Counted from the stretch's first letter, positions 36,726-49,133 are shown. The stretch: DNA of 64,000 bases from Metarhizium brunneum (GCF_013426205.1 NC_089422.1:8459001-8523000); one strand, 5' to 3'. Made by a program: numbers and translations. Notes: generated from the sequence alone by a model not told the origin.

Positions 36726-36750
36726 GAGCAATGGTCAGGTCAGGTCGGGT
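36726..36750. repeat. inverted repeat, right arm
   Basis: GAGCAATGGTCAGGTCAGGT followed by CGGGT; reverse complement of the left arm. The enclosed loop is about 113 nt. Confidence 0.6.
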
Positions 36751-36897
36751 CTGGCCTACACTCTCATGTCGTGTCCATTTTCAACCAAGTGTGACCACAA
36801 AGACGGGGATTAAATTGGCCCAATCTTCTTTGCCATTTTTCGCCCAAGCATATGCGTCTCAATCCACCAAGCCGGCCAACACATCACGAAAAGTCTC

Positions 36898-38058
36898 ATG
36901 GTCAGCCTTCGCGTTGAAGATAGATACGAGCGTGTCTTGTGCGAGACATGGCTGCGGACAATCGACTTCCTCGTCCCTGGCAGGGATGACAATACCTGGT
37001 GCAAGATTCAGGAGAACTGGAGTGCATTTCTCTCAGCAAGCAGCCGCCAGCCCTCCCACCTGCCCCCCGAGTTCCAGGGGCTCAGAAGCATCTCGGGGAG
37101 GGAAGAGACTCTGGAGGAAACCAGAAAACGACTCCACCTAACCCGTCAGGGACGGCAGGCCATAGACTTTTGTATCCGAAACCGCATGGATAGATATGAG
37201 GCAAGGACTGATAAATGGCTACTCAACACCTTCGACGGCATAAACACCCGCCTTTATATAGCCTTGGTGTCCTTGGCCGCCCCTGAGGACTGCGACATTC
37301 GGCAACATTATCACACAAGCTTGACGGGTTTCATATCCTTTCTCGTCTACTCTCATGAAAACGGCATGCTTCGCGAAATGGGTCTTAAGCTGGACCATAC
37401 CCGGCGCAGCGATCTTAAACTACTTGTTTCTTCCATGGGTACGACGGGGTCGTGCATGGATAAGCCGTTAGATACCACTGATTATGATTGTTTGTGGGAT
37501 CGCATTGAATGGATCATGCGTTGGTCAAACAACTTTGACGAGGATGCAGATCCACGCCACGAACCGCTGCTTTGGTGGACGGCTGTGTTAGTTCGGGCTG
37601 CAATCGCTGAAAGGTGGGAGCAGGAGGAATTTAGCAATATTGGCGATGACAGGAATCCCTTGCCCGAGAATCTTGGGATCAGGGAACACATCGATGCCAT
37701 AATGCACTGCTACAGAGTCTTCTTACTGAATGAGTCGTACAAGTATTGGCGGACGTGTGCGAAAGACGCGTCTGCAGGAGGAGTGGGAGGTCCTTCTTAC
37801 AACAAAAACAACGACAAGGACAACAGGATTCTCAATTGGCTTGAGGGGGTGGAGGGACAGGAGCTTCATGCCCGCAGCGACAGGAGGTCATGTTCAAGCG
37901 ATTCTTGGCCGGAATTACTGTCGAAGATGATCATGGACTTAGACGACTGCCTCGGGCCACACCGGGAAACATCTTTGACGAAGATACAAGTCCTCCGAGA
38001 CACATTGGTGGACTGGGGCGATAGGAGGCAAAGCGAGACGAGCAGTGAAGAGGAATAA
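36898..38058 (+). CDS. hypothetical protein, 386 residues
   Basis: Intronless open frame from the ATG at 36898. I do not recognise the family. It has protein-like composition throughout, is rich in Trp, Arg and Asp, and shows no signal peptide or membrane helix. Visible segments: KWLLNTFDGINTRLYIALV, LTGFISFLVYSHENGMLREM, LWDRIEWIMRWSNNFDED, and an acidic Ser/Glu-rich end. Predicted largely helical and cytosolic. An upstream exon cannot be excluded because the start codon sits close behind the inverted repeat. Lineage-restricted genes of this kind are common in hypocrealean genomes; confidence that it is expressed is moderate. Confidence 0.6.
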   Translation: MVSLRVEDRYERVLCETWLRTIDFLVPGRDDNTWCKIQENWSAFLSASSRQPSHLPPEFQGLRSISGREETLEETRKRLHLTRQGRQAIDFCIRNRMDRYEARTDKWLLNTFDGINTRLYIALVSLAAPEDCDIRQHYHTSLTGFISFLVYSHENGMLREMGLKLDHTRRSDLKLLVSSMGTTGSCMDKPLDTTDYDCLWDRIEWIMRWSNNFDEDADPRHEPLLWWTAVLVRAAIAERWEQEEFSNIGDDRNPLPENLGIREHIDAIMHCYRVFLLNESYKYWRTCAKDASAGGVGGPSYNKNNDKDNRILNWLEGVEGQELHARSDRRSCSSDSWPELLSKMIMDLDDCLGPHRETSLTKIQVLRDTLVDWGDRRQSETSSEEE

Positions 38059-38398
38059 GTAAACAACCCTTCATTCTAAGTGCCATTCATTTTTATAAAA
38101 TATTATATAACTATTTCTAGGAGCCCATTGTAGAAAAATCGTTCGCAGGTATGTATTTGCCCCATAGTGTTAACGCCCATCTTGATAATGGTAGAAAGTC
38201 AAAACCGAGGTTGTGCAGTTGGGCGTTGCTGACCAAAAAAGCTTATCTGATTTGATACCACATGAAGTGCCCCCTACGTCATCGCCTTACACCCACCCAG
38301 TCTCACAACACAATCTATTTCGCTCAACACCGTAGTTCTCATCGTCAGCCAAGTACCCGGACATCTCGGAGACAGCTTATTAAAAATAGAGGGGGAAG
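38059..38398. other. short intergenic region upstream of malic enzyme
   Basis: About 340 bp, A/T-rich at its 5' end (38090-38130), then a pyrimidine/CA-rich leader. No further feature. Confidence 0.5.
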
Positions 38399-40521
38399 AT
38401 GGTTTCCAGAAAAGATGCCCAGTTCGACCACCTCACCCTCAACACCAGCGGCCCCATCCCATGCGCTCTCCAAGGCCAGGCCGTCCTCAACACACCCTAC
38501 TTCAACAAGGGTTCTGCCTTTCCCGCCCACGAACGCCGCGTATTCAATCTCACCGGCCTGCTACCGCAAAATGTCCAGACACTGCAAGAACAGGCCAAAC
38601 GAGCCCACGAGCAGTACCTCTCGCAAACGGGTGACTTGGCCAAGAATACGTTTCTGGCCTCGCTGAAGGAACAGAATGAGGTGCTGTACTACAAGGTATG
38701 TGATTGATAGTATCAATCGCAGCAAACCCTCTCCAACGTCGTAGCAAGTCCATGGGCTGAAATGGGACAGTAGCTGCTGCAGGACAACATAAAGGCCATG
38801 TTCAGCGTGGTGTACACCCCCACCGAAGGAGATGCCATCCAGAACTACTCGCGGCTCTTCAGACGGCCAGAGGGCTGTTTTTTGAACATTAATGACACGG
38901 AGAGGGTCTTCCACGACCTAGCAATGTGGGGAGAGGCAGACGATATCGACTACATAGTCGTTACAGGTGAGGCCGAGCCCGTGTGTACAGCAAAGGTCCC
39001 CCTTGACTCTTGTCATACTGACGGCGCGATATTTCTGCTGCGCGGCAGACGGGGAGGAAATCCTAGGCATAGGCGACCAGGGCGTAGGCGGAGTGCTCAT
39101 CTCCGTGGCCAAGCTCGTTCTCGCCACGCTCTGCGCGGGCGTCCATCCCAACCGTTGCCTGCCCGTCGTGCTGGACTGCGGGACGGACAATGAGCATCTG
39201 CTCCGCGACGAGCTGTACCTCGGTCTCAGGGAGAAGCGGGTTCGGGGAGAGAGATACGACGAGTTTGTGGACTTGTTTGTGCGCGCGGCGAGGAGGCTGT
39301 ACCCGCGGGCGTATATTCACTTTGAGGACTTTGGGCTACTAAACGGTAAGGGATGCTTCTTTCTGACCCTGATCAGGATACGGCTGATGCTTTCTTTCTT
39401 TTGTACAGCAAGGCGGATTCTAGACACGTACCGCCCCAAAATGGCGTGCTTCAACGACGACGTCCAGGGAACAGGGTGCGTGACGCTCGCCGCCATCATG
39501 GCAGGTCTGCACGTGTCGGGGCAGAAACTCGCGGATTTGAAAATGGTCGTCTTCGGCGCGGGCAGTGCGGGCATCGGGATCGCAGACCAGGTCCGAGACG
39601 CCATCGCCGCGGAGGGCAGCACGTCTCCCGAGGAGGCTTCCCAGCAAATATGGTGAGCGTATTTCGCCTCCTGCCAAACCCCCTTGCTCCCGCTAACAGC
39701 ACATGGTCAATAGGCTCATCGACAGACCTGGCCTTCTCACCACGGAAACAAAGGTCTCGGATGCCCAGCGGCCCTTTGCCAAAAACCCAGCAGACTGGAC
39801 CGGCCAGAGGACGGACCTGCTCGGCGTCATCCAGGCCGTCCGCCCCAACGTGCTCATCGGCACGTCCACCGTCCCTGGAGCGTTCACGCAGGACATCGTC
39901 ACCGAGATGGCCAAGCACACGGCCCGGCCCATCATTTTCCCCCTCAGCAACCCTACGCGGCTGCACGAGCAGACGCCCGAGCACCTCTTGCAATGGACAC
40001 GGGGCAAGGCGCTGGTGGCAACGGGCTCGCCGTTCGACCCCGTCCGGGGGCCATGGGGCGCCGGCGGCGAGCAGGTGACGATGGAGATTGCCGAGTGCAA
40101 CAACTCAGTGGTGTTCCCGGGCATCGGGCTCGGCTGCATCCTGTCCAGGGCCCGGCTGCTCACGGACAAGATGCTCGTCGCGGCGGTGCAGGCCGTCGCG
40201 GCCATGAGCCCGGCGCTCAGGGATCCCACCGCGCCGCTGCTGCCGGCCGTAGGGGACGTGAGGGACGTGAGCCTGCAGGTGGCAATGGGCATCGTCAAGG
40301 CCGCCGTGCAAGAGGGCGTGGCAACAGAGGACGGCATCCCCTCCAACGACCACCAGCTGCGCGAATGGATCAGGGTCCAGATGTGGGAGCCGAGGTATCG
40401 CGATTTGGAAAAGGTGGAAATGGAGGGCGCAGGCCGCACTGCGAGGGGAGAATTGAGAAAGGCCGGTACCGTGGATAGAATGTCCGACATGTCGGCCTAT
40501 GGTGCAATGGCGCAGCAGTAG
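38399..40521 (+). CDS. NAD-dependent malic enzyme
   Basis: Oxidative decarboxylation of malate to pyruvate, supplying pyruvate and reduced cofactor. Five exons: 38399-38695, 38774-38966, 39049-39345, 39409-39652, 39714-40521, giving 612 residues. All phases agree. Motifs in order: FPAHERRVFNLTGLLP, SVVYTPTEGDAI (catalytic Tyr), GIGDQGVGG, EDFGLLN, FNDDVQGTG (metal-binding acidic pair), VVFGAGSAGIGIAD (nucleotide), PLSNPT, and FPGIGLGC. No obvious mitochondrial presequence is visible at the N-terminus, so cytosolic or mitochondrial location is open. NAD versus NADP preference is not certain from sequence. It converges on the Mtc1 gene with about 350 bp between. Confidence 0.96.
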
Positions 40522-40873
40522 AACATGACCATCGCGAGTTCCGCGTGATATGTCAAGTGATGCCGGCATCTATGGACCTCAGCTAGCAGTAGTCGACTGG
40601 GCTCGGGTTTAGCGAATTATGTTCAATGTTTCCTACCTAGGTACCTATGCAATATACATACAGGCAAAATGATTCAAAAGGCGGCCTACGGGGCATTAGA
40701 CACGGGTACAGCAAACGTACATGTATTATTATACCAACAGCATAACGCTGCAGTACTCAAAACTGATTATTCTTGTAGCATTTCGAAAAATAACTGCTTC
40801 CCAATTCCCAACTCCAAATCCTTGGTACCTGCAAGGAGATCGAACCAAAAAAACAGCCAAGTCGCCCATCAGC
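40522..40873. other. convergent 3' region, malic enzyme / Mtc1
   Basis: About 350 bp between two converging stops. It contains TACCTAGGTACCTATG near 40633-40648, one of the CCTAGGTACCTA words also seen at 43.45 kb. Confidence 0.5.
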
Positions 40874-42476
40874 TTAGATTATCCCAGCTCTTGCCACCTC
40901 TCCGGCATTGGCCTCGATAAGCTCATCCACCCTCTTCTTGCCTCGTCCAAGACCCCCTTCGCCCACTCCCATTCGTCGGGCAACGTATCGCTGGGCAACG
41001 ACACCTACTGACAGACACAACGTCTCCTCGATCCATTCGGCCACCCACTCGCGCGGATCGACACCACCGCTTTCGATAATGTCCTTGATGTCTTCTGGGA
41101 TACCGGCATCGAAGGGGTTGTCCTGGTTTTCGTCGCTGGTCCGGGGCGTCAGGGGAGAGGCAGCGTCCAGCCAGCGTACCCATTTTGAAGGAATACTCTG
41201 GCTGACTGTAGAAAATTCAATCTCATGAACCGGGTCAAGAACATAGACGGCAAAGCACACAAGTTCATCCGTATCGTCCTGCTCCTTCACAGCCGACGTC
41301 TCCTTCTCCTTCACGGCCGAGGCAGAGCCAGCAAACAGTGCCTTGTCGCCGTCTGTAGAGATAGCCTGCACAGACAAGAAGATGTCTGAAGTCCGCACCG
41401 GATTGCTCTCGCTCAGATCCTCTGTAGCCCGAGTCTTGGCTTGCTCAATGCCCCCGTGGGAGGCAAAGTATTCATTCGCATACGACTCGGCGCCGGCACG
41501 GCACAACTTGGTACCCTCGATCATGCCCTTCACTAGTCCAAGCTCTCGAGTGGAATCAGTCTGGCGCCACCAGGGACCATCACGCCAGCCCGCAGAGCCA
41601 TCACTGTAGCGTCCAGAGCTGCTCTCACGGCCTCGCTGTACAACGAGTAAGTCGCCGCCTTCGACTTGCGACATGACACGGGCAAAAACGCCGTGAACCA
41701 AGGGGTCCAACGACGGATATCCGACAAGATCATGGGTAATGTGAATCATGAGTCTCTCGTGGGACGAAATCGGCGGCGCAAGAGTATGGAGGATGTTGGT
41801 AAACGTGGGCAACGCTCGGGTTCGCAACTCGTCACCTATAGGTCGTTAGCAACAGCGGTCCTTCGTTGTCAGTCTCCCGTGAACACCCACCGTAGTTACG
41901 GAGAGCCCCAACATCGATGCCCCCTGATAGGCCCCGAACTTGGTCAGCCCATTTCTTTGCTTCTTCGTTTTGTTGAATCTCTTTGTAGGCATTTTCGGCC
42001 TGCTTCATGACGCCAGTAGCCGTTGACAGGATGCCTCCCCACCATCCTCCGCCGCTCTGCTGCTGTTGAGATTGCTCAGCGGCGCCCTTCTTCTCGGCCT
42101 CATGAGGCTCAGAGCTAGTGGCGCTAGGCGTCAAGTTCGCTCTCAAGCTTCTGGCACTGTCGGTAGACTTGCGAACACTAGGGGCTGCCGCTGCTGCTGC
42201 TGTGGCCTTGTCGTCGCCAACAGGGGGTGTACCAGCTGGCCGTCTAACACCTCGGGGAGTGTGCGGGCGTGATGCTGACTTCTCGGACGCAAGCTGAGAC
42301 TCGAGGTCAGCCAGGATGTCATCATCGCCCTGTGTCTTGGATGCTGATGAGGCCGTTTTGGTAGACTTGGGGTTTGTCGGTTTCTTGGACTTGGCGTCGT
42401 CCCCAATGCCTTGGAAGAGCTCGTCGAGGTTGTCGTCGGCGGCAGAGGCGGCAGCTTTCGTCTTTTTCGAAGCCAT
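40874..42476 (-). CDS. mtc1: Maintenance of telomere capping protein 1 (Mtc1, DUF5427)
   Basis: Mtc1-family protein of 515 residues from two exons (42476-41891, 41835-40874). In yeast Mtc1 is genetically linked to telomere capping and to COPI-vesicle traffic. The N-terminal ~150 residues are low-complexity (Ala, Ser, Lys, with an Ala repeat and a QQQQ run), starting MASKKTKAAA and NLDELFQGIGDD; the conserved part starts at WWGGILSTATGVMKQAENAYKEI and continues through HITHDLVGYPSLDPLVHGVF, LSVQAIS, CFAVYVLDP, and ends DPREWVAEWIEETLCLSVGVVAQRYVARRM. The intron uses GTGGGT. Start chosen as the only ATG before the conserved DELF segment. Confidence 0.9.
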
Positions 42477-44052
42477 GGTGCTGCGTCAGTCTCTTCTCGC
42501 GATCTAGCGAGCGATTGTGCAATACGGGGTATGACAAAGAACTTGGAGCTTGGACCAGAGTGCGGAAGAGGAGCTTGGTATAACAAGGGAGCGCTCAGCA
42601 AGATGTCAAGTGTTTGATGTTGTCGGTGGGGTGAGGTTGGTTGCTTGGGAGTTGGGACCTTGTGTTCGAGGTGTGGAAGAGTGGAGGCGCCTGGTTTCCA
42701 TGTCCGGCTTCAAGGGGGGCTCCGGCTATGGAACGACGCTCAAGGCTTGGACAAGCTTGTCAACTTACACCAGCTTCCACGTCCCGATTCAAGTGTCCAC
42801 AGCGCACGAGATCAGGCAGGCCGCTCGTCGCATGACACGTGCATAGCGTGCTGACTGGCTCGAGGCCCCAAGGATCTAAGCGGCTCAATGCAGGACAGCC
42901 TGCCGTGGCCCGTGTCCTCAGAGTGAATCACGCATTTGGCGCCCGCAGATTGTACCTATATACGGAAATCAAACAGCTTCCTCCAGCATATTCAATGCCA
43001 TGTAAACTCTTGTTGCTGCCCCTTCAAAGTTTTGCTGGTGCGTCCCAAGTGCGCTGTACTCCGCTTTACCACCTGGACGACGGGAGCATCGTCTCCCCGG
43101 CCCAAAAAGGACTAGGGGGGCACATCCTTCCCGACACCAGACACTTCGATTGGTCGGGTCGGCCACCCACGGAGGAACCCCGGGGAACCTGTAGGGCCCC
43201 AAATTGCATGCCCACACAGGCACTTGAGCAGGCACTTGACATCTGGTGCTCCCCAACTGCTGCCCCCCAGGTGGCACGAGCAGCGGCCCAGTGCCCGCCA
43301 CAGAAGGGCCCTACAGCGGGCTCTGTCCACTGTCCACGCGCCTACCATTGAGCCCCGAAGACGCCTAAAACGGAGAGCCTGTGGCGCAAGTGCTGGCGGT
43401 CTGGTATTGACTTGACTTGGTTCACTTTAACCTAAAATAAGTACTCAAGTACCTAGGTACCTAGACCCAGGCGCCCCAAGGCCCTCCCAAGCCTTCCAGC
43501 TCAAAGGTACGTACCTAGACGGGACCCGCAGTTGGCCTTGTCAGGAAACTGGGTCTTGGCTTATTCGGACCACGACACCTTGAGAAAAACGATGGCCAGG
43601 AGACTGGCTGGTTTAACAACGACACGGGCGACGACGCATTGAAAAGTCTCTGATATTGTCAGGCTGCATCACCGCCGCGGCCATCAGCGCTTCTCCAGGC
43701 CGCCTGCGCTTTGTCCGGCGCTCTTCTTTTTGTTCCTTGAGCCTGCCGCGCATTTGTCATTGTCTGCGTTTGCCTTTCAAAATTCTCTCCTGCGCCGACA
43801 TTGGCTCACTCATGGTATTGTGGCCCGGCTCATACAAAGCCTTGCCTCTCCCCTTCTTGATTCATCCGCGGCCTCACGACCTCGAGTCACTTCACCTCGT
43901 GGCCGGGCTGCTCATCGCCGCCTGGGCATTTGCTCGTCACCTGATTCCCTGATCCCCCGTGTGCCCGTCTCCCGGATGGTTGGCCTCTTACACATTGCCC
44001 CCTTCTTCTTACACGCCTGCTCTCCGCAACACGCTGGCTGCTCCGGCTCGAC
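42477..44052. other. divergent promoter region, Mtc1 / nuclear protein
   Basis: About 1.6 kb, no gene seen. Carries CCTAGGTACCTAGAC near 43452-43466 and GGTACGTACCTAGAC near 43506-43520. Long C/T-rich leader in the last 300 nt before 44053. Confidence 0.5.
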
Positions 44053-47000
44053 ATGGACCGCGCTCGTCGGACGGCAGCAACCACACGTCGCAAAACCCTG
44101 GGCGACTCTACCTCTCCTCAGTCTACTCCTCCCGAGAGTATATCTGACCATCCCTCTGCGAGCCCTGTAATGGCCCACGCCTCGGCGGCAAACAGCCCCC
44201 AGCCCGCGACTCAGAGCAGGCGCGGAAGCAAAAGTCTTCACCACACTTTCACTTTCTCAACCCCAGCCTCGGGCAATCGCGGCCAGGGTGTCAAGCGCCG
44301 GTCCAGAACCATGGACAGCTACGGCATCCATGATGATGAGTTTGACGACGACAGTCCCAGGAAAGGTGGCCACACACTTCGCAAGCGGGCTCGTGTGGAT
44401 TACACATTTGAGCACGTAGACGACGAGGTCGTCGTCCCCAGCTCCACGTCTTCAGCTCGCGCCAAGAAGCGAAAATCAGATCACAGCTACGACTCGGAAG
44501 AGTTTTATGCCTCCGGCGCCAAGAGACGCGGCGCCTCACTCGGCGCTGATGCTTCCGGCAATGTGCGAAGAAATCCTGCTCGCAGTTCAGCCCTCGGAAG
44601 GGCCGATCATGGCGATGATGAAGACGTAAAGGATACCATTGAAGTTGGTGTCTCTTTTTCCGACATGGATGAGTCAGAGGTCCGCCGTGACAGTCATTCG
44701 AGTACCTCGTCCGCTGCTCAGTCTCTGGACGGCTCGTGGAAGTCTGCGCCCACGGTATCTAATTTTGGCGTCCTATACCCCAATGACAAGAGTACAAACA
44801 ACGACGAGCGTCCAAATGCTGAGACTCGAGACATGGACATTGATCCCAACCTTCGAGCAAGCCCCCCTCCCTCATCATCTAAGCAACCTACTGCCACGGT
44901 TGAGCCCATTGAGGCTCAATCAGAAAGCACGGATACCCCAAAGGTCAATGAGCCTGCCAACGTCTCTTCTAACAAAGCCGAAGAAAAGCCTGAGCTTTCT
45001 GACACTAAAATTGCTGAAATACCCAACGCACAAACACTTCCAGTCGCCACACAGGATCTGCCCGCCATCGCCCAGGCGGAGACAGTGGCCGAATCGGAAC
45101 CATTGGTAGAGGAGCAAACTGAAGACAATGTGGCGCCTACTTCTGATGTTGTTGTTTCCGATGAGATGAAAGACCGTACGTCGGAAAACAACGACCTTGT
45201 CTCCTCTGAGCTTCCCAAAGAAAGCGAGGTCGAACAGTTTGTGAAAGAGCCAGTGGTAACTGAACCATCACCACTGAAATCACAGCCTACTACTGCAGAG
45301 CCCATAGATATCTCTCCAGCCAAACAGTCTCCATCAGTAGGCGCTGTTGATAACGTCGCCTCAGAAGAAGCAACCACCCTGGATGCAAATGAAGATTCAA
45401 ACACCAAGGGCAGCCCGCCTGCGGAAACGCCCTTGGTAGTGCCATCTATATCAGTGGAGGAGGTTATGGATCCCAAAATGGAAGATCTCAAAGATCAAGA
45501 AGCTCCGCACCAGGAGCGCAAGTCATCACCAGAATCGATTGTGACTGAAGTTAAGGACAAAGTTGTTGAAGACTCGGATACTCTAAGTCCCGAGAAGAAG
45601 GAAATCTTCAAACCCAAAAGAACATCACAACTGGGACCAAGTAAGCCTCAGCCGGCTCCCGTCGGTCGCTGGGCTTACTTGACACCGTACATGGATGGTG
45701 AATATGTCTCATATCCCGAAAAGAAGGCTCGTTCCGACGATGAAGCCGGCGGAGATGAGACCACCCCAGACGACAAGGATGGTGATAAAGATGGCAATGA
45801 TATGGAGCCCATGATAGAGGACAATGACGACGCTCCAGACCCCTCAGGCATCGAAGCACCAACACCTGCCCTTAACACGCCAACACGAGGCTCTCCAGTT
45901 CCAGATTCAATGGATCCTACGGCTACCAACTCTCCCGCCCCGGCTGGCGATGACGCAGATGATGGTGACGAGTCTGATTCGCAAGAGGTTCCTGAGCGAA
46001 AACGATACTACAAATATCGCAAAACTCGGGACCCTGAAGAGTACATATCAGCCATCGAAAATTACGAAGATATGACCACTGCCGAGTTATACGAGATTCT
46101 CGAGGCCATCAATATATCACTTGTACAGTGGCAAACCGAATGGCTCGATCTCGGAAGGCTGGTGGACGACCACGAAAATTCACAGCGCCGACGTCTAGCG
46201 GATGCCAAATACGAATCTAGGACGAGAAACCCGACTCAGCATGGTGTCAATCACGAAGAGCCAGACTTCGCTGTCAAGGGCTACAAGGCAAAGGAACGGG
46301 AACTCATGAGCGAGACTCGCTATCTTCAGGGACAGGACCGCATCATGGCTGCTACTTATGGTTTTGAATATGATCCTCACCCGTCCAAGATTGGTCGTCA
46401 GAATCCAGAGACCCAACAAGTTGGCATCATGACCAGAGGGCGATCACTGCGTAACCAGCCAAGGCAAACAGTCAAGGCATCAGAAGCTGACGAGGTCACC
46501 GGCAAGAGACAACGCAAGCCCGTTCAGCTTTTCGACCCTGCTACTCAGGATGTCAGCCGAAGCTCGACGCCAGTTCCCACACGAGGCAGGAGACGCCGGA
46601 ATGCGGGTAACGCAGACGAGGGAGCCCAGGTTGCCTTCACATCAAGCTTCAATGGGGACGGGAACTCGGAGGCAGAGAACGAAGCTCCCAAGACTAGGAG
46701 ACGACGTGGTCCTCGTGCCAGCAATGTGGGCCCCGGCACTGCTGAGGAATTTTTTACACCACGCAGCTCAGACAACCTTGCGCAGGAAGAAACTGGCAGG
46801 TCAGGTCGCCGCCGAGGCAGACAACCTGTTAGATATGACGAGACGTATTCCGAGTTCATGGACGAAGACTCTCAGCCTGAGCCGAAACAACGGAAGCGGC
46901 ATATGCTGACGCTGAAAATACCCAGATCCAAGAACTTCAGCGAGCCTTCTTCGGCCATTACCGACAATGGCGATTCAAGGCCGTCAACTGCATCATCAGA

Positions 47001-47639
47001 GTCGTCATCTCATACAGCCGAGTCGTCGTATTCCTTCCGGCCCAAGCGTCAGAAGCGGTTCCGTGACGACCCTGATGAAACAGACGAAGCAGCCCAGGCA
47101 CCACCTCGCAAGCGAGGCAAGCGAAGTGTGCCCCAGCCCTTTGGTGGTATTGAGTCGTCATTTGCTCTCGATCAGCCAGTTCAAGATGCCCAACCCGGCG
47201 CCGGAGTCCGCAAGGTTGCAAAGATCAAGGTTGTGCGACCTGCTGGCGACGCCCGCAACGGCACCCCATCCTCACAACCGGGCGATGATAAGCCAAAGGA
47301 CTACAAGAACATGACCAAGTCTGAAAAGATGTCGGCATCCATGAAGAGTAAGCATTGCATGATTTATCTCATCAGTATACTCAACAGACAAGCTTGATGT
47401 TAACCATGTATTTAGGTCGCTGGGCAAATGGAAACATGGCTGGCGCTGTGGAAAAGCGAAAGGCGACTCTTGCGGCGAAGAAAGCAGCTCAAGCCGCCGC
47501 TGAGCAGAAGCTCGGTGTCATTGCACCCAAACCAAAGGTCAAGCCAAGCAAGAAGGAACCTCCTCCTCCAGGACAGTCACAGGGAGGCTATGTGCCAGCT
47601 ATGCCAGGAATCAACTACCCGTTCCCCTCGAACCAGTGA
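44053..47639 (+). CDS. large disordered nuclear-type protein, 1172 residues
   Basis: Two exons (44053-47347, 47416-47639). I do not recognise a named family. Almost the whole protein is charged and low-complexity: basic patches (KRRSR, KKRKSDHS, RGRRRRN, KRGKRSVP) that look like nuclear localisation signals, and acidic Ser/Glu/Pro-rich stretches. One ordered segment at about residues 650-790 begins RYYKYRKTRDPEEYISAIENYEDM and continues through LYEILEAINISLVQWQTEWLDL and MAATYGFEYDPHPSKIGRQ. A second conserved-looking block spans the intron: MTKSEKMSASMKSRWANGNM followed by AGAVEKRKATLAAKKAAQ. A chromatin-associated role is plausible but unproven. It contains no bromodomain, chromodomain or PHD finger that I can see. 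Confidence 0.8.
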
Positions 47640-49133
47640 GATGATGAGTTGCATCTCAACTCTACTCTCTCTCAAGTCGGAGCAGAGTAGTTGAATAATT
47701 CCGCGCTCAACCAATACCGGGTCTGGACTGACCCTCGCTGGTACAATTTCGAGTCGTTGCCTTGGCGAATTACATCCGAATAGGTGGATTGACATCCGTA
47801 TGCAACATGTATCATTACATGTACCGTTGGGACAGCGCGAATCAGCGCGCTCAGTTCTGATCCCGCGCCCTCTGGTGCAGGGAAAATAATGCGCTAAAAT
47901 AGGTACATAATCTTTCTACTGTGGAGGAATAACGGGTTTCGGATTTTTGTTTTGCCTTTTCTTCATTTCGCGCACTCCACATTGCTCTTTTTGCATTTCT
48001 ACTCGTCCAGAGGGAAAATTGGCATTGGAAGACCAGGCGTCTTACACAGCCGTTGAGGCCTAAGAATCGACCCTGATGAACTTCCGAATATGGCGTTTGG
48101 CGCGTTGCCCTGTTCCCTGCCACACACCATGAGGGACGGGGCGGGTAATCTTTGGTCATTGGCATTTTGTACAGATACATCTGACAGGTATTTATTTGTG
48201 AATGGAGCGATATTCCATCAAAGGTCTGCGTTTTGTGTGTCATGGTGTCATGTGTCATATCGTGTCATTGCCGTGATGTCTGTGGTAGTACGCACACTGG
48301 GGTGTGTTGCAGTGGTGCGATCCTTGAGTCATGACAATCCGCTGCTGGTGCGTACATGACATGAGCCAGGCAGTAAACGAGTGCCTTGTACTTGCTATCC
48401 AGGTTGACCAAAAGTAAACTGGTAATGATTTAACTTTATTACTGCTTCTATTGAAGAAAGGATCAACTGATTTATTTACTATCACTTTACGCTACCGCTG
48501 TCGTAACTTTGTAAGTGACAAACACCATGGTATAGGGTAGTATTTTGACGTTGGGATGCCGAGACCCACAAGCGCACAATTTGGGGTCCGTATGCCCAAG
48601 CTGGGTGCACATTGGCATCAAGACAGAAGCCAACGAAATGCCGGAATCACTGATTGAATTCGACTGGCGAGCCGGGCCCATGCACCCCTGGGACAATACT
48701 CCCGATGCAACCTGATAAGAAACCACAGCAATAGGCTGCCCAAGAAGCACCCGCGAAGAACAGGCGCTAGTTTCCTCCCATCGCATCGACCCCGTGTCGA
48801 GAAACGATGCATGATACTCACAAAACACATAATCACAAGGGCACATTGACAGTTGCTCAATTTTTTTTTTTGCTTGTCCATGATGCAATACCTGGTATGA
48901 ATCATCCTTACACGCCCGCAACCAAAAAAAATGCAGAGCCTGCCTAATCCAGCGACTATCATGCTTTCCCCGGTGCTCCGTCGTTGTTCCTCTTCGTTTT
49001 CCATCCCCAAAAAGTACCAAGAGGACGGTCATGGTTGCTTCTATAGATCGCATAGGTGGGACATGACCGTTGCTGATTTTTTTCTTCTCTCTCGTTCCCA
49101 TTCCCGTTTTCTAATCACTCCCGTTGGACCACT
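47640..49133. other. 1.5-kb intergenic region
   Basis: Convergent 3' region between the nuclear-type protein and uL14. No gene seen. A short stretch of four GTGTCAT-type words lies at 48237-48268, and a T10 tract near 48862. Confidence 0.5.

Larger units (their letters stand above)
34917..36897. other. 2-kb intergenic region with an inverted repeat
   Basis: No credible gene. Contains the inverted repeat 36570-36612 / 36726-36750 and a telomere-like GGGTTAGGGTTGGG at 36667-36680. The remainder shows nothing I recognise. Confidence 0.5.
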
